Below are positions 35,864 to 46,057 of a stretch of 64,000 nucleotides of DNA, piece after piece; position 1 is the stretch's first letter; each line of letters opens with the position of its first letter. Under the pieces are notes generated by a model, which saw nothing but the letters and a program-made list of their open reading frames with translations, had not been told where the DNA came from and did not search any database. The stretch comes from Dugong dugon. Lineage: Eukaryota > Chordata > Mammalia > Sirenia > Dugongidae. A program made the position numbers and the translations under genes. The stretch lies in contig CM057468.1 in the NCBI GenBank assembly GCA_030035585.1, positions 59,020,145-59,084,144 of the forward strand. Direction: 5' to 3'.

Positions 35864-36497
35864 TGTTATGGATTGTGTCCCCCCAAAATCTGTGTTGAAA
35901 TCCTAACTCCTATACCTGTGGAAGGGATCCCTGGGTAGTACAAGTGGTTAAGGGCTCAACTACTAGCCAAAAGATTGGTGGTTCGAATGCATCCAGAGGT
36001 GCCTCGAAAGACAGGTCTGTCAATCTGCTTTCAAAAGGTCACACACAGCCTTGAAAAACCCTATGAAGCAGTTCTACTTTGTGCACGTGGGGTCACCATG
36101 AATGGGAATTTTGAAGGCAACTAACATCAACAACAATACCTGTGGACATAATCCTATTTGGGAATAGTAATTTCCTTGTTATGTTACTGTAGGGTGTGTC
36201 TTAAGCCTATCTTCTTTTGAGATATAAAAAGAACATTATTAGGCACAGAGAAACCAGTACAAATGCAGGGGAAGATACATGCCAGGTGGAGATTGCCAAA
36301 GAATCAAGGAATGCCCAGTCTATATAGAAACTGAAAGAGATCTTCCCCCAGTGATGGCAGAGACAGAACACTTCCCCTGGAGTCAGTGCCCTGAGTTTGG
36401 ACTTCTAGCCTCCTGAACTGTGAGAAAATAAATTTCTGCTCTTTAAAATCATCCACATGTGGTATTTCTGTTACAGCAGCACTAAGAAACTAAGGGA
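35864..36497 (+). mobile_element. Solo LTR, MaLR/MLT1-like, split by a SINE
   Basis: The LTR runs from tgttatggattgtgtccccc to 'cagcactaagaaactaa', with the 5-bp duplication agtgg at 35859-35863 and 36498-36502. It contains 'ggacttctagcctcctgaac' and 'tgtggtatttctgttacag'. A SINE interrupts it at 35923-36135. Confidence 0.85.
35923..36135 (+). mobile_element. AfroSINE-related SINE inside an LTR
   Basis: A divergent long form ('gggatccctgggtagtacaa', 'gaggtgcctcgaaagacagg', tail 'ggcaactaacatcaacaac'). A perfect duplication, atacctgtgga, is at 35912-35922 and 36136-36146. It is therefore younger than the LTR. Confidence 0.92.
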
Positions 36498-36955
36498 AGT
36501 GGTAAAGCAGTTCTTCTAAACAATGAGACAAATTCAGAATGCAGCCCACCCACAGGGTGTAGCTGTCTATGTTCTGGTCAGGACTGGCTCAGCTAAGTCC
36601 ACAGGGGAAAGCCATTAGTGACTCCTGTTCAGCAGAGCTGATGGTTAGATACCCAATTCAGGATATTAGTTGGGGGAGAGGAAAAGTTGCAAGAAAGGCA
36701 AGAGGCTACAATGGTCTAAAACAAACATAATGAAATTTAAAAATTTGCCCATGACCAGTGTTGGTTAGCTTGGTGCATTTTTTATTATTGTACTATAGCA
36801 GTTTGTAACCATAGATTTTCATGAAATTAAAAGGGAATAAATGCTAAACAAAGGTTTGACAAAAGGGAAAGTCTTTTTCTTTTTAATCTCGTCAAGGTCT
36901 TATACACTTTCCAGGAATAAGACAGAAGATAGGTGAAAAGAAATAAACTGGGGTG

Positions 36956-37450
36956 TGTGATTGTTAAGGTTGTGTGTCAACTTGGCTGGGCCATAATTCT
37001 CAGTGGTTGGGCAGTTATGTAATGATGTAGTTATCTTCCAGTTTGTGATATAATGTAATCACCTCCATGATGTGATCTGATGTGATCAGCCAATCAGTTG
37101 TAAGGGGAGTTTCCTTGGGGGTGTGGCCTGCATCCAATATATATGAATGTTCTAGCAAAGCTCCCTGGCTTTTTGCTTGCTCTGGATCCTGCATCCAGTT
37201 CATCATCATCTGACCTCTGGTTCTTGGGACTTGAGCCAGCAGCTTGCCATGTTGCCTGTCAATCTTGGGATTTGCCATCCCCTGCCGCTACGTGAGTCAG
37301 GAGAAGCCTCCAGCCTGACACCTGACCCATGGACTTAGGATTTGCTAGCCTCTACAACCACATGAGCCATTTCCTTGAAATAAATCTCTCTCTCTCTCTA
37401 ATATATATGCTTCCGTGGTTTTGCTTCTCTAGAGAACACAGCCTAAGACA
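36956..37450 (+). mobile_element. Solo LTR of a second family
   Basis: About 495 bp, starting tgtgattgttaaggttgtgt and ending 'gaacacagcctaagaca', with gggtg/gggta flanks. Its 'gagccatttccttgaaataa' plus (tc)n segment near the end resembles the poly(A) region of ERVL-type LTRs. Its first 100 bp is shared with the TIR elements. Confidence 0.72.
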
Positions 37451-38910
37451 GGGTAAGAAGGATCAGTGCCAAATTAAAATCAAAGTAACTTTTTCTTTTG
37501 GAAATAGTTGTAAGCCTGCTAATTTTTCTGAAGACTATGTGTAAATTGGTCTCCATGTCTTTAGGTTTACGTTCATTGGTAAGTTTAACATTCATTCATT
37601 CATTCATTCTTTCATTTAGTGGTAGTCATAATCACAAATGGAAGCACTTAGTTTCTATTTAACTTATTTCTGTTCACATACAGCATAAGCAACACAGTGG
37701 CTTCACACCTTCCTCTTTGCAATTTGCCACAATTTACTTCTACACGGAATGCTGTCTTTTCATCACCACTAAGTGCTTCTTGTCCAAACCAATTCAGTTT
37801 ATTGCTCTCCTAAGGAGATTATACATTGTTTTCCCAAACTCTGTGTATTGTTTTGTTTTTGTTTTTGGCTAGTCCAGTGAGTGTTCCATGCTAGAGAACA
37901 ATGAAACACTGTTGAAAAATTGAAAGCTTGCTCATATCCTTTGGACATTACTAAAGAGACTGTGTATCACTCTCATTCTTCTCCCCCTCCTTTCTTCCAT
38001 GCTACCCCTTCCCTTTTCTACACTCCTAACCTCCATAATTTCTTGCAATCTGCTTAAGGTCAGGATTTGGTACCCTCATGGATAACGCATTACAAGGTAA
38101 TGATGTCACAAATTAAAATCTATTGGACAGCTCACCTCCTGTACTTAGTCTATGCTCGAGGGGGAGGGGGATCCTAATGCACAAATGTTCACATTCTTCT
38201 TTTCTTCCACAGATAACAGACTTGACTTTGACTTCTCTGGGAATGTTTTCTTCTTATAGCTTAGGTTTTTGTTTGTTTAAACCTTGTTTTAGTAATGAAC
38301 TGAGTAAGGTTAAATGCACAGAAATGGCTTTGGTCAATGACTTTTCTTGCAGAAATAGCAGAGCTTCTTCCTTTTCTAGCTGTTGCTCTTCTTTGATGAT
38401 TCCATGTGTTATTTCCTTCTACAAATTTTGTAGACTGACGACCACCAACTTGTTTCCTAAATAAATCTTTGAAGGATACCACCTCTCCCATATTGTCCCT
38501 TACACACAGGGGTCATTCCCCTTTTAGTTTATGGAGTTACCTGGCATCCTTTAATTGAATTGCAGCCATGAGTTTCGGAGTTGCAGAGTCTTAGGCAATA
38601 ATTTCAATTCTATTTAAGTTGTAGTCTAAGATGCTGTCTCTGGTGGCTCTCAGAGAGGATGTTGTGTTTTTAAATGACAGGTCTGTGGAAATACCAGAGG
38701 GATAATCTAGTTTTCTATCTTCCTTTCCATTTTTCCTTACTGCCATTAAACATTCTTCCCTGTGTTTCTTTCCTTATGAATTAATAAAGAAATAAAGTAG
38801 CCTGTTTTAATGGATTGCGTATGCAATTTTTATATGGTATGCTTAATATATTACATTCATTTTGCTTTGGGTCATGAAATTAAATACACTGAATATACAG
38901 TAAAATGGTA
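37451..38910. other. Intergenic DNA with a coding-like patch
   Basis: It includes an (attc)n run at about 37589-37612 and a minus-strand Lys/Arg-rich open stretch near 38261-38491 that could be a decayed retrocopy (see findings). No supported gene. Confidence 0.4.
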
Positions 38911-39265
38911 TACACCCATTCCTCACTTATCATCATAGTTAGGTTCCAAAGATCAGGTCGTTGTGTGAAAATTGGCATTATGCAAAAATGGAGGATGACC
39001 ACATCAGATCACAAAATGGAGGATGACTACATCATTACATAGCCACCAAATTAACTGCTAAACCACTGAGAATCATTGTTCAGTCAAGCTGACACATAAC
39101 CTTGACCATCACAGCTAGCATTACTCTTGCCTTGCACCTTGGCATTCATTATTGCCATATGTACTTTGTCAATGCGCAAAATAATCGGATGGTAGGTTTT
39201 TTTACTATTGTCCTAAATGCAAAATGTTGGATAATGAGATAGTAGATAAGTGAGGAGTAGGTGTA
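38911..39265. mobile_element. TIR DNA element, copy 2 (Tigger/mariner-like)
   Basis: A 355-bp element with inverted ends tacacccattcctcacttat and ataagtgaggagtaggtgta. A TA dinucleotide at 38909-38910 and 39266-39267 is the expected mariner-type target duplication. Non-coding. Confidence 0.85.
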
Positions 39266-39291
39266 TAATTCTTTTTATGTATTTGTTAAAG

Positions 39292-39405
39292 CCTGGTCCA
39301 CACCTACATTGGAATCACTGAAAGAGGCCTATCAAAAATGCAGATTTCTGGGTCTAATCTAGATCTACTGAATCAAATTTTCTTTCAGTAGATGCCAGGA
39401 ATATA
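39292..39405 (+). mobile_element. MER5-like fragment
   Basis: 'cctggtccacacctacattg', then 'gaatcactgaaagaggcc' and 'gatctactgaatcaaatttt', a degraded MER5 order. Confidence 0.5.
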
Positions 39406-39455
39406 ATGTAATATTATGCAATATAGTATATTTTAATATATCATAATATAGTCCT

Positions 39456-39464
39456 ACACACACA

Positions 39465-39503
<39 letters not shown>
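39456..39503. repeat. (CA)n microsatellite
   Basis: About 24 ca dinucleotides with one ga interruption near the left end. Confidence 0.95.
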
Positions 39504-39507
<4 letters not shown>

Positions 39508-40485
39508 TCCCTTGTGATTCTTATGAAATGCTAAACTTTACTACCATTAATTACATCAACTTTATTATTCAGCCCTAAGGCTAAATATTCACCATTGTTT
39601 CCCTTTCTAGCTATATAGGAAAAACAAAGTGGACAGGTGAGACAGTTGATAATTAACTTTGCAAGAAATATTGAGCCAATGAAAGACAACAAGCTTGTCA
39701 TCATGTGGTGGTGTTTAAATTATCCACAGAAAGATCTCAATTCTGAGCAATCACCTTTCTTGTGAATGAAAATGAGTTAAAGATCAGAGGTTAACAGACT
39801 GCACCATTTACATAAAATCACAATGGCAAAACAGGAATTAGAATTCATAGGCTGACAGAAATTCTGGGACTGACCCATGGTACAATGATAATTTACTTTA
39901 TTAGGCTCTGATTCGAACAGAGTTAAAGGGTAAGCCATTAAGTTGTTCATTAGCTTTTGTGGGCAACACCTTAACTAACCTCTAAAAATGTTACTAAAAC
40001 AATAAGCATGGTTAAGGAGGCAAGGAAAGACTGCTAATTACACTTGAATTAACACTGGAAATGTTTCTTTTTCATTAATTCTAAAATTCTCTACTAACAA
40101 TAAAAGAATCCTCAAGATAAGCCTTCCAGGACACACTGATATGTGAAAACTAAAAGAAAAAAGCAAGGTTCCAGGGCTTTCCGACATAGAGATGAGAGCC
40201 ACTTGCATTTCATGTACACTCTCATGTACGTTAAAAGACCGTCAAAGTGAGATTATAAAATTGGAGTATACATGCAATGCAATAGATTTATTCACAAGAT
40301 AATGAAAGGGTTTATTAGAAAGTTAATAGTGTACTAGGGGTGGTGTGATCTGGTAACAGGACACGGGTAAAACTGAAAGAGCAATGCTTCCTTTTTTCAA
40401 TGACATCAACGTATCTCTGTTTATATAACCTCATGTGGAGATGACAGTCAGAATGTAAATTTGAGGCTCTTTCTGAGTGTGAGAC

Positions 40486-40938
40486 TGTATTAGTTTTCTA
40501 CTGCTACTATAACAAATCATCACACATAGTGGCTTAATAAAACACAAATTTATTAACTTACAGTTCTGGAGGTCATAGGTCTGAAATCAGTTTTACAGAG
40601 CTAAAATCAAGGTGTTGACAGGGCTTCATTCCTTCTGGAGGCTCTAGGGGAGAACCCATTTCTTGGCTGCCCATATTTCTCAGCTCATAGCTTTGAACCA
40701 CTCCAATCACTGCTTCTTCTTTACATCTCTGTCTCTGACTCTTTCTTTCCTCCTCTTATAATGACCCTTGTGATTACATTGGGCCTGCCTGGATAATCCT
40801 CTCTACTTTATATTCTCTAATTTTATTATTTATTTAATGACTTGTGCAAAGTCCATTTTGTCATGTAAGGTGACATATTCACAGGTTTCAGGATTAGGTT
40901 TTGGACATTTTTGGTGGGCCATTATTTTTCCTATCACA
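40486..40938 (-). mobile_element. LTR/MaLR-like repeat
   Basis: Starts 'tgtattagttttctactgct' and contains 'caaatttattaacttacagt', 'ttccttctggaggctctagg' and 'gtgattacattgggcctgc'. The same order recurs at 60801-61241. Family not named with certainty. Confidence 0.68.
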
Positions 40939-41001
40939 AAAGCCTAGACCAATAGCTACTCCAAAGACTTCCTTACTCAGACTAGCACTACATCTTAATA
41001 C

Positions 41002-41162
41002 CAAACCAAAAATTTTTGCCATCGAGTCAATTCCAACTCATAATAACCCTATAGGACAGAGCAGAACTGCCCCATAGGGTTTTCAAGGAGCAGGTGGTGG
41101 ATTTGAGCTTGGACCTTTTGGTTAGCAGCCATAGCTCTTAACCACTGTGCCACCAGGGCTCC
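41002..41162 (-). mobile_element. AfroSINE, short form
   Basis: A full reverse copy with a perfect duplication, catcttaatac, at 40991-41001 and 41163-41173. Confidence 0.93.
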
Positions 41163-41329
41163 CATCTTAATACAGTTGGGGCTTATTTTTCTAAGCTCTT
41201 CAACTGATATCTTAGAATGGTTATTACCAACAGGTCCCAGTGGCTCTCACTTTCCAGGGTATGCACTTTTGAATGCCTGCTGCAGAGATGTTCTCATTAC
41301 ATGGCTGCTATAAGTTGAAGAAAAAAATT

Positions 41330-41702
41330 CAAACCTCAAGTTGCAAAATATTGGTCAAAATATTGAATATACCATGGACTGCCAGAAGAACAAATAAATT
41401 TGTCTTGGAAGAAGTACAGCCAGAATGGTCCTTAGAAGCAAGGATGGCGAGACTTTGTCTCATGTACCTTGGACATGTTATCAGAAGGGACCAGTCCCTG
41501 AAAAAGGATATCATGCTTGGTAAAGTAGAGGGTCCGCAAAAAAGAAGACACTCGAGATGGATTGACACAGTGGTTGCAACAGTGGGCTCAAACATAGCAA
41601 CAATTGTGAGGATGGCCCAGGACTGGGGAGTGTTTTGTTCTGTTGTACATAGGGTCACTATGAGTCAGAACTGACTCAATGGCACCTAACAAGAACAACA
41701 AC
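41330..41702 (+). pseudogene. RTE (BovB-like) LINE fragment, longest coding remnant
   Basis: A 133-codon frame (41273-41674) encodes, in order, KILNIPWTARRTNKFVLEEV, then EWSLEARMARLC, LMYLGHVIRRDQSLKKDIML and GK, then RWIDTVVATVGSN. This is the C-terminal end of RTE/BovB ORF2, where cattle copies read PWTARRSNQSILKEI, then YFGHLMRR-DSLEKTLMLG. The polymerase and endonuclease domains are absent. It ends in the tail 'ctcaatggcacctaacaaga'. It is inactive, but the frame is still open over the aligned part. Confidence 0.86.
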
Positions 41703-42650
41703 ATAACTTAGCATAAAGTAACATGGAAATCACATATTTCAACCAAAGGTATGTATAACATGGAACCAGTTATTTTTATCTATATAAAAAAGACAGAGAA
41801 AAATGTTACTTCTCATATAGTATGTATGAATGAACACTGTAGCCTGTCATTTTTTTTCAGCAAAAAGTCATCCCGTTAAATAGTGTTAATATACAGTATG
41901 TGCGATATAAGGATTCAGAGTAAACAGCAAAATGAATGTATTTATTCTAAGAACAAAACTAAATCAATACAATCAAATAAATTAGATTCTGGCTAAAATT
42001 TGTCAAGGTTTAGTTATATAAAATGACTGTATAGCAGTAAATATAACAAGACCTTTATTACTATGTTCTAAGACTAAGAAAACAAAGATTAAGCTAAATA
42101 TACTTTAACTTCATCTTTTGATAAATAAAGGATGTTTAAAAATCAAAACTGCTAGAAACAATAATTAGATTTGTTCTTTGTGCCCTCCTAGATACACTCA
42201 TTCGTCCATCCAGTTAGTCCCATCCAGCTAGCCAACAGACAGTAATTGAATACATAGTACGAACAGGCCATACGCAGGCATCAGAGAGGCGCTACAAAGT
42301 CCAGTATAATATTATGCCTACTTTTCAGCTAAGATTCAGTGACCTGACAAATTTCACCTATGAGCTAAACACTGATTGTAATAAAAGTAACAAAAGGAAA
42401 ACCAAGAGTGTTTTCAATAACACAAACTAAACAGAAAAAACAAGATTTGACCAGAAAATTTATATTTGAATTTTGTATGCATTTCTCCTAACTGGGAAAG
42501 ACAGTTAAAAATACTGAAAATTGGAATTGAACCCAGGCTATTTTCAATGCTTTAAGATATTCCTTTTTTAATGAATTTTATATTAACATTGATAGGTGAG
42601 AATAACTATAAATTAGCAAATATTTAATTATATACACTTTAATTGTTAAT
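41703..42650. other. Intergenic AT-rich DNA
   Basis: No gene recognised. A scrap of MIR-like text lies near 42310-42360. Confidence 0.4.
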
Positions 42651-42654
42651 AATT

Positions 42655-42790
42655 TATTCAATTAGTAATTCATTCAGTAAGTATGTATAGAGCCTCTGTT
42701 ATATTCCAGGAACTGGACATACAACCCAAAACAAACAAAAAAGCAAGGTCCTTGCTCTCATGGAGCTTACATTCCAGAGATTCAATAAAG
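42655..42790 (-). mobile_element. L2 LINE 3' fragment
   Basis: 'tcattcagtaagtatgtata', then 'ttatattccaggaactgg' and 'cttgctctcatggagcttac', reversed L2 order. Confidence 0.68.
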
Positions 42791-43058
42791 AGGGCTCTGG
42801 CATTCCAAATATTTCACTATATTTTCATGGTAAATACTGTCAGCAGCCACAGTACTAAACAAGGGCAAGGTATGCTTCTTGCCTGGAATTCTTCAACTCT
42901 GGCTGTACCCCCGTGTAAGGCTCTTAAGACTATTCTGCCATTAGCTGTGAAATTTTATACAAGTTATTTAAACATTCTGTTTCCTCCCCTGTAAAAGGGA
43001 AAAGGTAATAGTTAGGTAGTCATGGAGATTAAATGAGATAATGTGAGTCTATTGTTCA

Positions 43059-43161
43059 GACCAAAAAAACAAACCTGTTGCCCTGGGGTCGTTTCAGGAC
43101 AAAACTGCCAACCTTTCCGTTATCAGCCAAACTCGTAACAACTGCGCCACCAGGGCTCCTT
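43059..43161 (-). mobile_element. AfroSINE with internal deletion
   Basis: The tail ('aacaaacctgttgccctggg') joins directly to the head half ('aactgccaacctttccgtta', then 'caactgcgccaccagggctc'). The middle is missing. Flanking attgttcag copies are present on both sides. Confidence 0.82.
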
Positions 43162-43204
43162 ATTGTTCAGCCTAGTTCCCAGAAACTTTTAGTACTGTAT
43201 TACC

Positions 43205-43390
43205 GCTTTGGCTCAGTGGTTCTGAAATATGTCTGCCCATTACAATCACCTGGGGATCTTTTAAAAAAAATGCCAAAGCCCAGGCCACACACCAGACCAA
43301 TTAAATGCCAGGCGCTGACGGTGGAACACAGATGTCAGCACTCGAGTTCTTCAGGTGATTCTAATGCGCTGACAAGTTTGGGAACCACCT
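43205..43390 (+). mobile_element. MER5-like hAT-Charlie element
   Basis: 'gctcagtggttctgaaatat', then 'cattacaatcacctggggat', 'gcccaggccacacaccaga' and the mirrored end 'tgacaagtttgggaaccacc'. Confidence 0.75.
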
Positions 43391-43649
43391 CAGTTTGGTT
43401 TATTTATGTTTTACAGTAACACTTGCCCGTCCACCGTTTACCTTAGGTGGCAACCAGGAAACCTGGGCAGTTCAATCAAAGTCACATAATCGACGCGCAT
43501 CCCCCACTCCGCCCAATCCTGGGATTTGAATGCAAATCTCTTCTAAATATTTCAGTATGTAGGGAGGGGGAGGGGAGGATGGGAGGGAATCCTGATCTCT
43601 GCAGCGTATGCACAGTTGTTAAGTTTATGGGACACTTAGGTATGTAGGG

Positions 43650-44310
43650 AGTGCTGACACTTCACCTGCGGCGACTGCTGGGTCTGCCCGGAGAGAAAGG
43701 AAGAGCGCGGAAAGTACCCCTCCTGGGGGCGCTGGGCCCGGGTTGCTGAGGCAGCTGCCGCACCGTGAGAAAAGATCTGCAGCCTCAGCTGTGGCCGCGA
43801 TTGTCCCCTAGGGACGCGCAGCGGCTGAGCGGGCGCCGTTCGTGCGGGCTCTTTTCTGTCCGAAACACAAACGTCGCAACCCGGGGCCGAGAGCAGGAGC
43901 GGCCGCGGGGCGTTTTGGTCCAGGGCAAGTGTGACCCCTCGCGCTGCCCGCCGCCATGGAGCCCCGGCCGTCCGGAGGCTCCAAGCCGGCCGAGCCGGGG
44001 CCTTGCCTGCGTAGCCCGGGCGGCGCCTGCCAGGCGACCTCGGCCTACTCGCTGAGCTCGGCCGGGGCCGAGCCGGGGTGCAGCGTGGCGGCCGTGTTGC
44101 CGGCAGGGGGTTGCGGGGAGAGGATGGGCGTCCCCACCCCGAAGCAGTTCTGCCCCATCCTGGAGAGGCCGCTCATCAGCTACACCCTGCAGGCCCTGGA
44201 GAGGTAACGCGGCGCCAACGCTCCCCCACGGTCCCCGGGGCCAGGTCTCCCGCGCAGGGCAGCTCTGCAGCACCTGCGCGGCCTCCTCTCTCGCGCAAGC
44301 GCCGTAATCC
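43650..44310 (+). promoter_or_regulatory. CRPPA CpG-rich promoter region
   Basis: A sharp rise in G+C and CpG compared with the AT-rich surroundings (for example 'gaagagcgcggaaagtac', 'gacgcgcagcggctgagcgg', 'aggagcggccgcggggcg') covering the 5'UTR and exon 1 of CRPPA. No TATA box is evident, typical of a broadly expressed gene with dispersed start sites. Confidence 0.82.
43956..44203 (+). CDS. CRPPA: CRPPA (ISPD) exon 1: start and nucleotide-binding loop
   Basis: CRPPA is D-ribitol-5-phosphate cytidylyltransferase. It uses CTP to make CDP-ribitol, the donor for ribitol phosphate on the O-mannosyl glycan of alpha-dystroglycan. Human loss-of-function variants cause Walker-Warburg syndrome and related muscular dystrophies. 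Exon 1 encodes residues 1-82 and two bases of codon 83. The start is set by a strong context (cgccgccATGG). Residues 1-43 are a Gly/Pro/Ser-rich, poorly conserved leader. From residue 44 comes the IspD-type CTP-binding motif [14 protein letters not shown] (45-58) and PTPKQF (60-65, with the conserved Lys), then [15 protein letters not shown]. The exon ends CTGGAGAG before donor gtaacg at 44204. Joined to exon 2 this restores Arg83. Confidence 0.95.
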
Positions 44311-45012
44311 AGGCGGATTGCTGGGCCAGACTCCACCGGCTCAGTTACTCTTACTCCAGCTTGAGCTGCGTTCCCAGCGGCATTTCAGAGAGAGGTATCT
44401 CTGGCTCTTCTAACAGATGGCTACAGAAACCCATCTTTAAGTGCCCAAGCCCACAGTGTTGTAGGGAAAGCCCCCATGTGGAGCTGGCTTTATGAGTACG
44501 TGAGTTGGGCCTAAGGAAAATTTAGTTCTGTGGCCCCTGTGAGGCTTAATGAGGATCAGCTGTTCTAGGAGTCGCTGAGTCAGACTGTCTGCCTGTCTGT
44601 ATGTCTCTCCCTCCCTCCTCATGAGAGGATTATGAGTCCTAGCCCAAGAAAATCTAGTTTCAGAGACTTTTATTGGCTCATTCATTTCATTCCTTCGTAG
44701 TCATACTTACTGAGCACCTCGTTTGAGACCGACTGAGCTAAATTACTAGGTAATGGAGGTGGAGTGATGAGCAGAATTTAACTGAAATCTTCCAGAGGTG
44801 AAAAACAGACATAGTATGTTAAAATCTGAAATTGAGGTCTGTACACGCTGTCTATCTTGAAAGAAAAGGAACTGATTAACTAGTTGGAGAAGTGAAGGGA
44901 CTGTGGGGTAAGGGGACTAGGGGAGCAGTACTGAGGGGCTAAGGAGGTGAAAAGGAGGAAATGTGTTACTTTATTAATTTTATTTTGCTTTTAGGACCGA
45001 ATAATGTGATAG

Positions 45013-45222
45013 GAGGTCCCTGGGTGGCGCAAAGGGTTTGCACTGGACTGCTAACCTAAAGCTGGGGCTTTGAACCCCCTCAGCGTCTCTGTGGAAGAAA
45101 AGTCTGGGGATCTACTTTAGTAAAGATGATCGTCAAGAAAACCGTATGGGGAAGTTCTGCTCTGTAACATCAGGTCTCCATGAGTCAGAATCCACTGGAG
45201 GGCAATGGTTTTGGGTTTTTCT
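45013..45222 (+). mobile_element. AfroSINE-related SINE, long form
   Basis: 'ggtccctgggtggcgcaaag', 'gtctggggatctactttagt', tail 'ccactggagggcaatgg'. Confidence 0.86.
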
Positions 45223-45515
45223 GGTTAATGCCATGGAGTGAGGCTGGGGGCATAGGCAAGAGAAGGATTTCCAAGGTCTGTGTTGCTAATGTGTTTAAAC
45301 TTTACCTTGAATCTGTGGTAGGATTTTAAGACTTGGATTAAAATCTTAACAATGTTCCTTTCAAGATAGATGGCATCCTTTAGCATAGCCTTTGCAGAAG
45401 GCTTTAATGAAGATCAGCTTAGTGAGGTTCTAGGCTAAGGAGGGTACCATGTTATCTAGAAAGGAACCCCTCTCCTTACGCATACACTAGAAGTCAGAGA
45501 GGCCAAGTTGCTTCT

Positions 45516-46052
45516 TGTCTTAGTCATCTAGTGCTGCTCTAACAGAAATACCACAAGTGGATGGCTTTAACAAAGAGAAGTTTATTCTCTCACAGTCCAG
45601 TAGGCTACAAGTCCAAATTCAGGGCATCAGCTCCAGGAGAACGCTTTTTCTCTCTGTCGGCTGTGGAGAAAGGTCCTTGTAATACATCAGTCTTTCCTTG
45701 GTCTGGGAGCTTCTCTGCGCAGGAACCTCAGGTCCAAAGGATGCGCTCTGCTCCTGGCACTGCTTCTTGGTGGTATGAGGTTCCCATGTGTCTCTGCTCG
45801 CTTCTTTCTTTTATATCTCAAAAGAGATTGGATTAAGACACTATCTAATCTTGTCAACCTCATCAGCATAACCTCATCACAGTGATAGAATCGACAACAC
45901 GTAAGGAGATCACATATAATCTCATCATAGTGATAAGAGTTTACAGCACTTAAGGAAACCACATCAGATTACATAATCATACAATACTGGGAATCATGAT
46001 CTAGCCAAGTTGCTACACACATTTTTTGGGGGACGCAATTCAATCCATGACA
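45516..46052 (-). mobile_element. Solo LTR, MaLR/MLT1-like
   Basis: A 537-bp solo LTR from tgtcttagtcatctagtgct to 'caattcaatccatgaca', with a perfect 5-bp duplication, cttct, at 45511-45515 and 46053-46057. Close to the 19384 copy ('agtggatggctttaacaaag' shared). It has a small internal duplication around 45890-45945 ('aacctcatcacagtgatag', then 'aatctcatcatagtgata'). Confidence 0.88.
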
Positions 46053-46057
46053 CTTCT

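Noticed and set aside
43785-44336. 183-codon frame antisense to the CRPPA promoter and exon 1
   Set aside because: GC-rich DNA has few stop codons. The frame is Arg/Gly/Pro/Ala-rich with no domain and overlaps a certain exon on the other strand.
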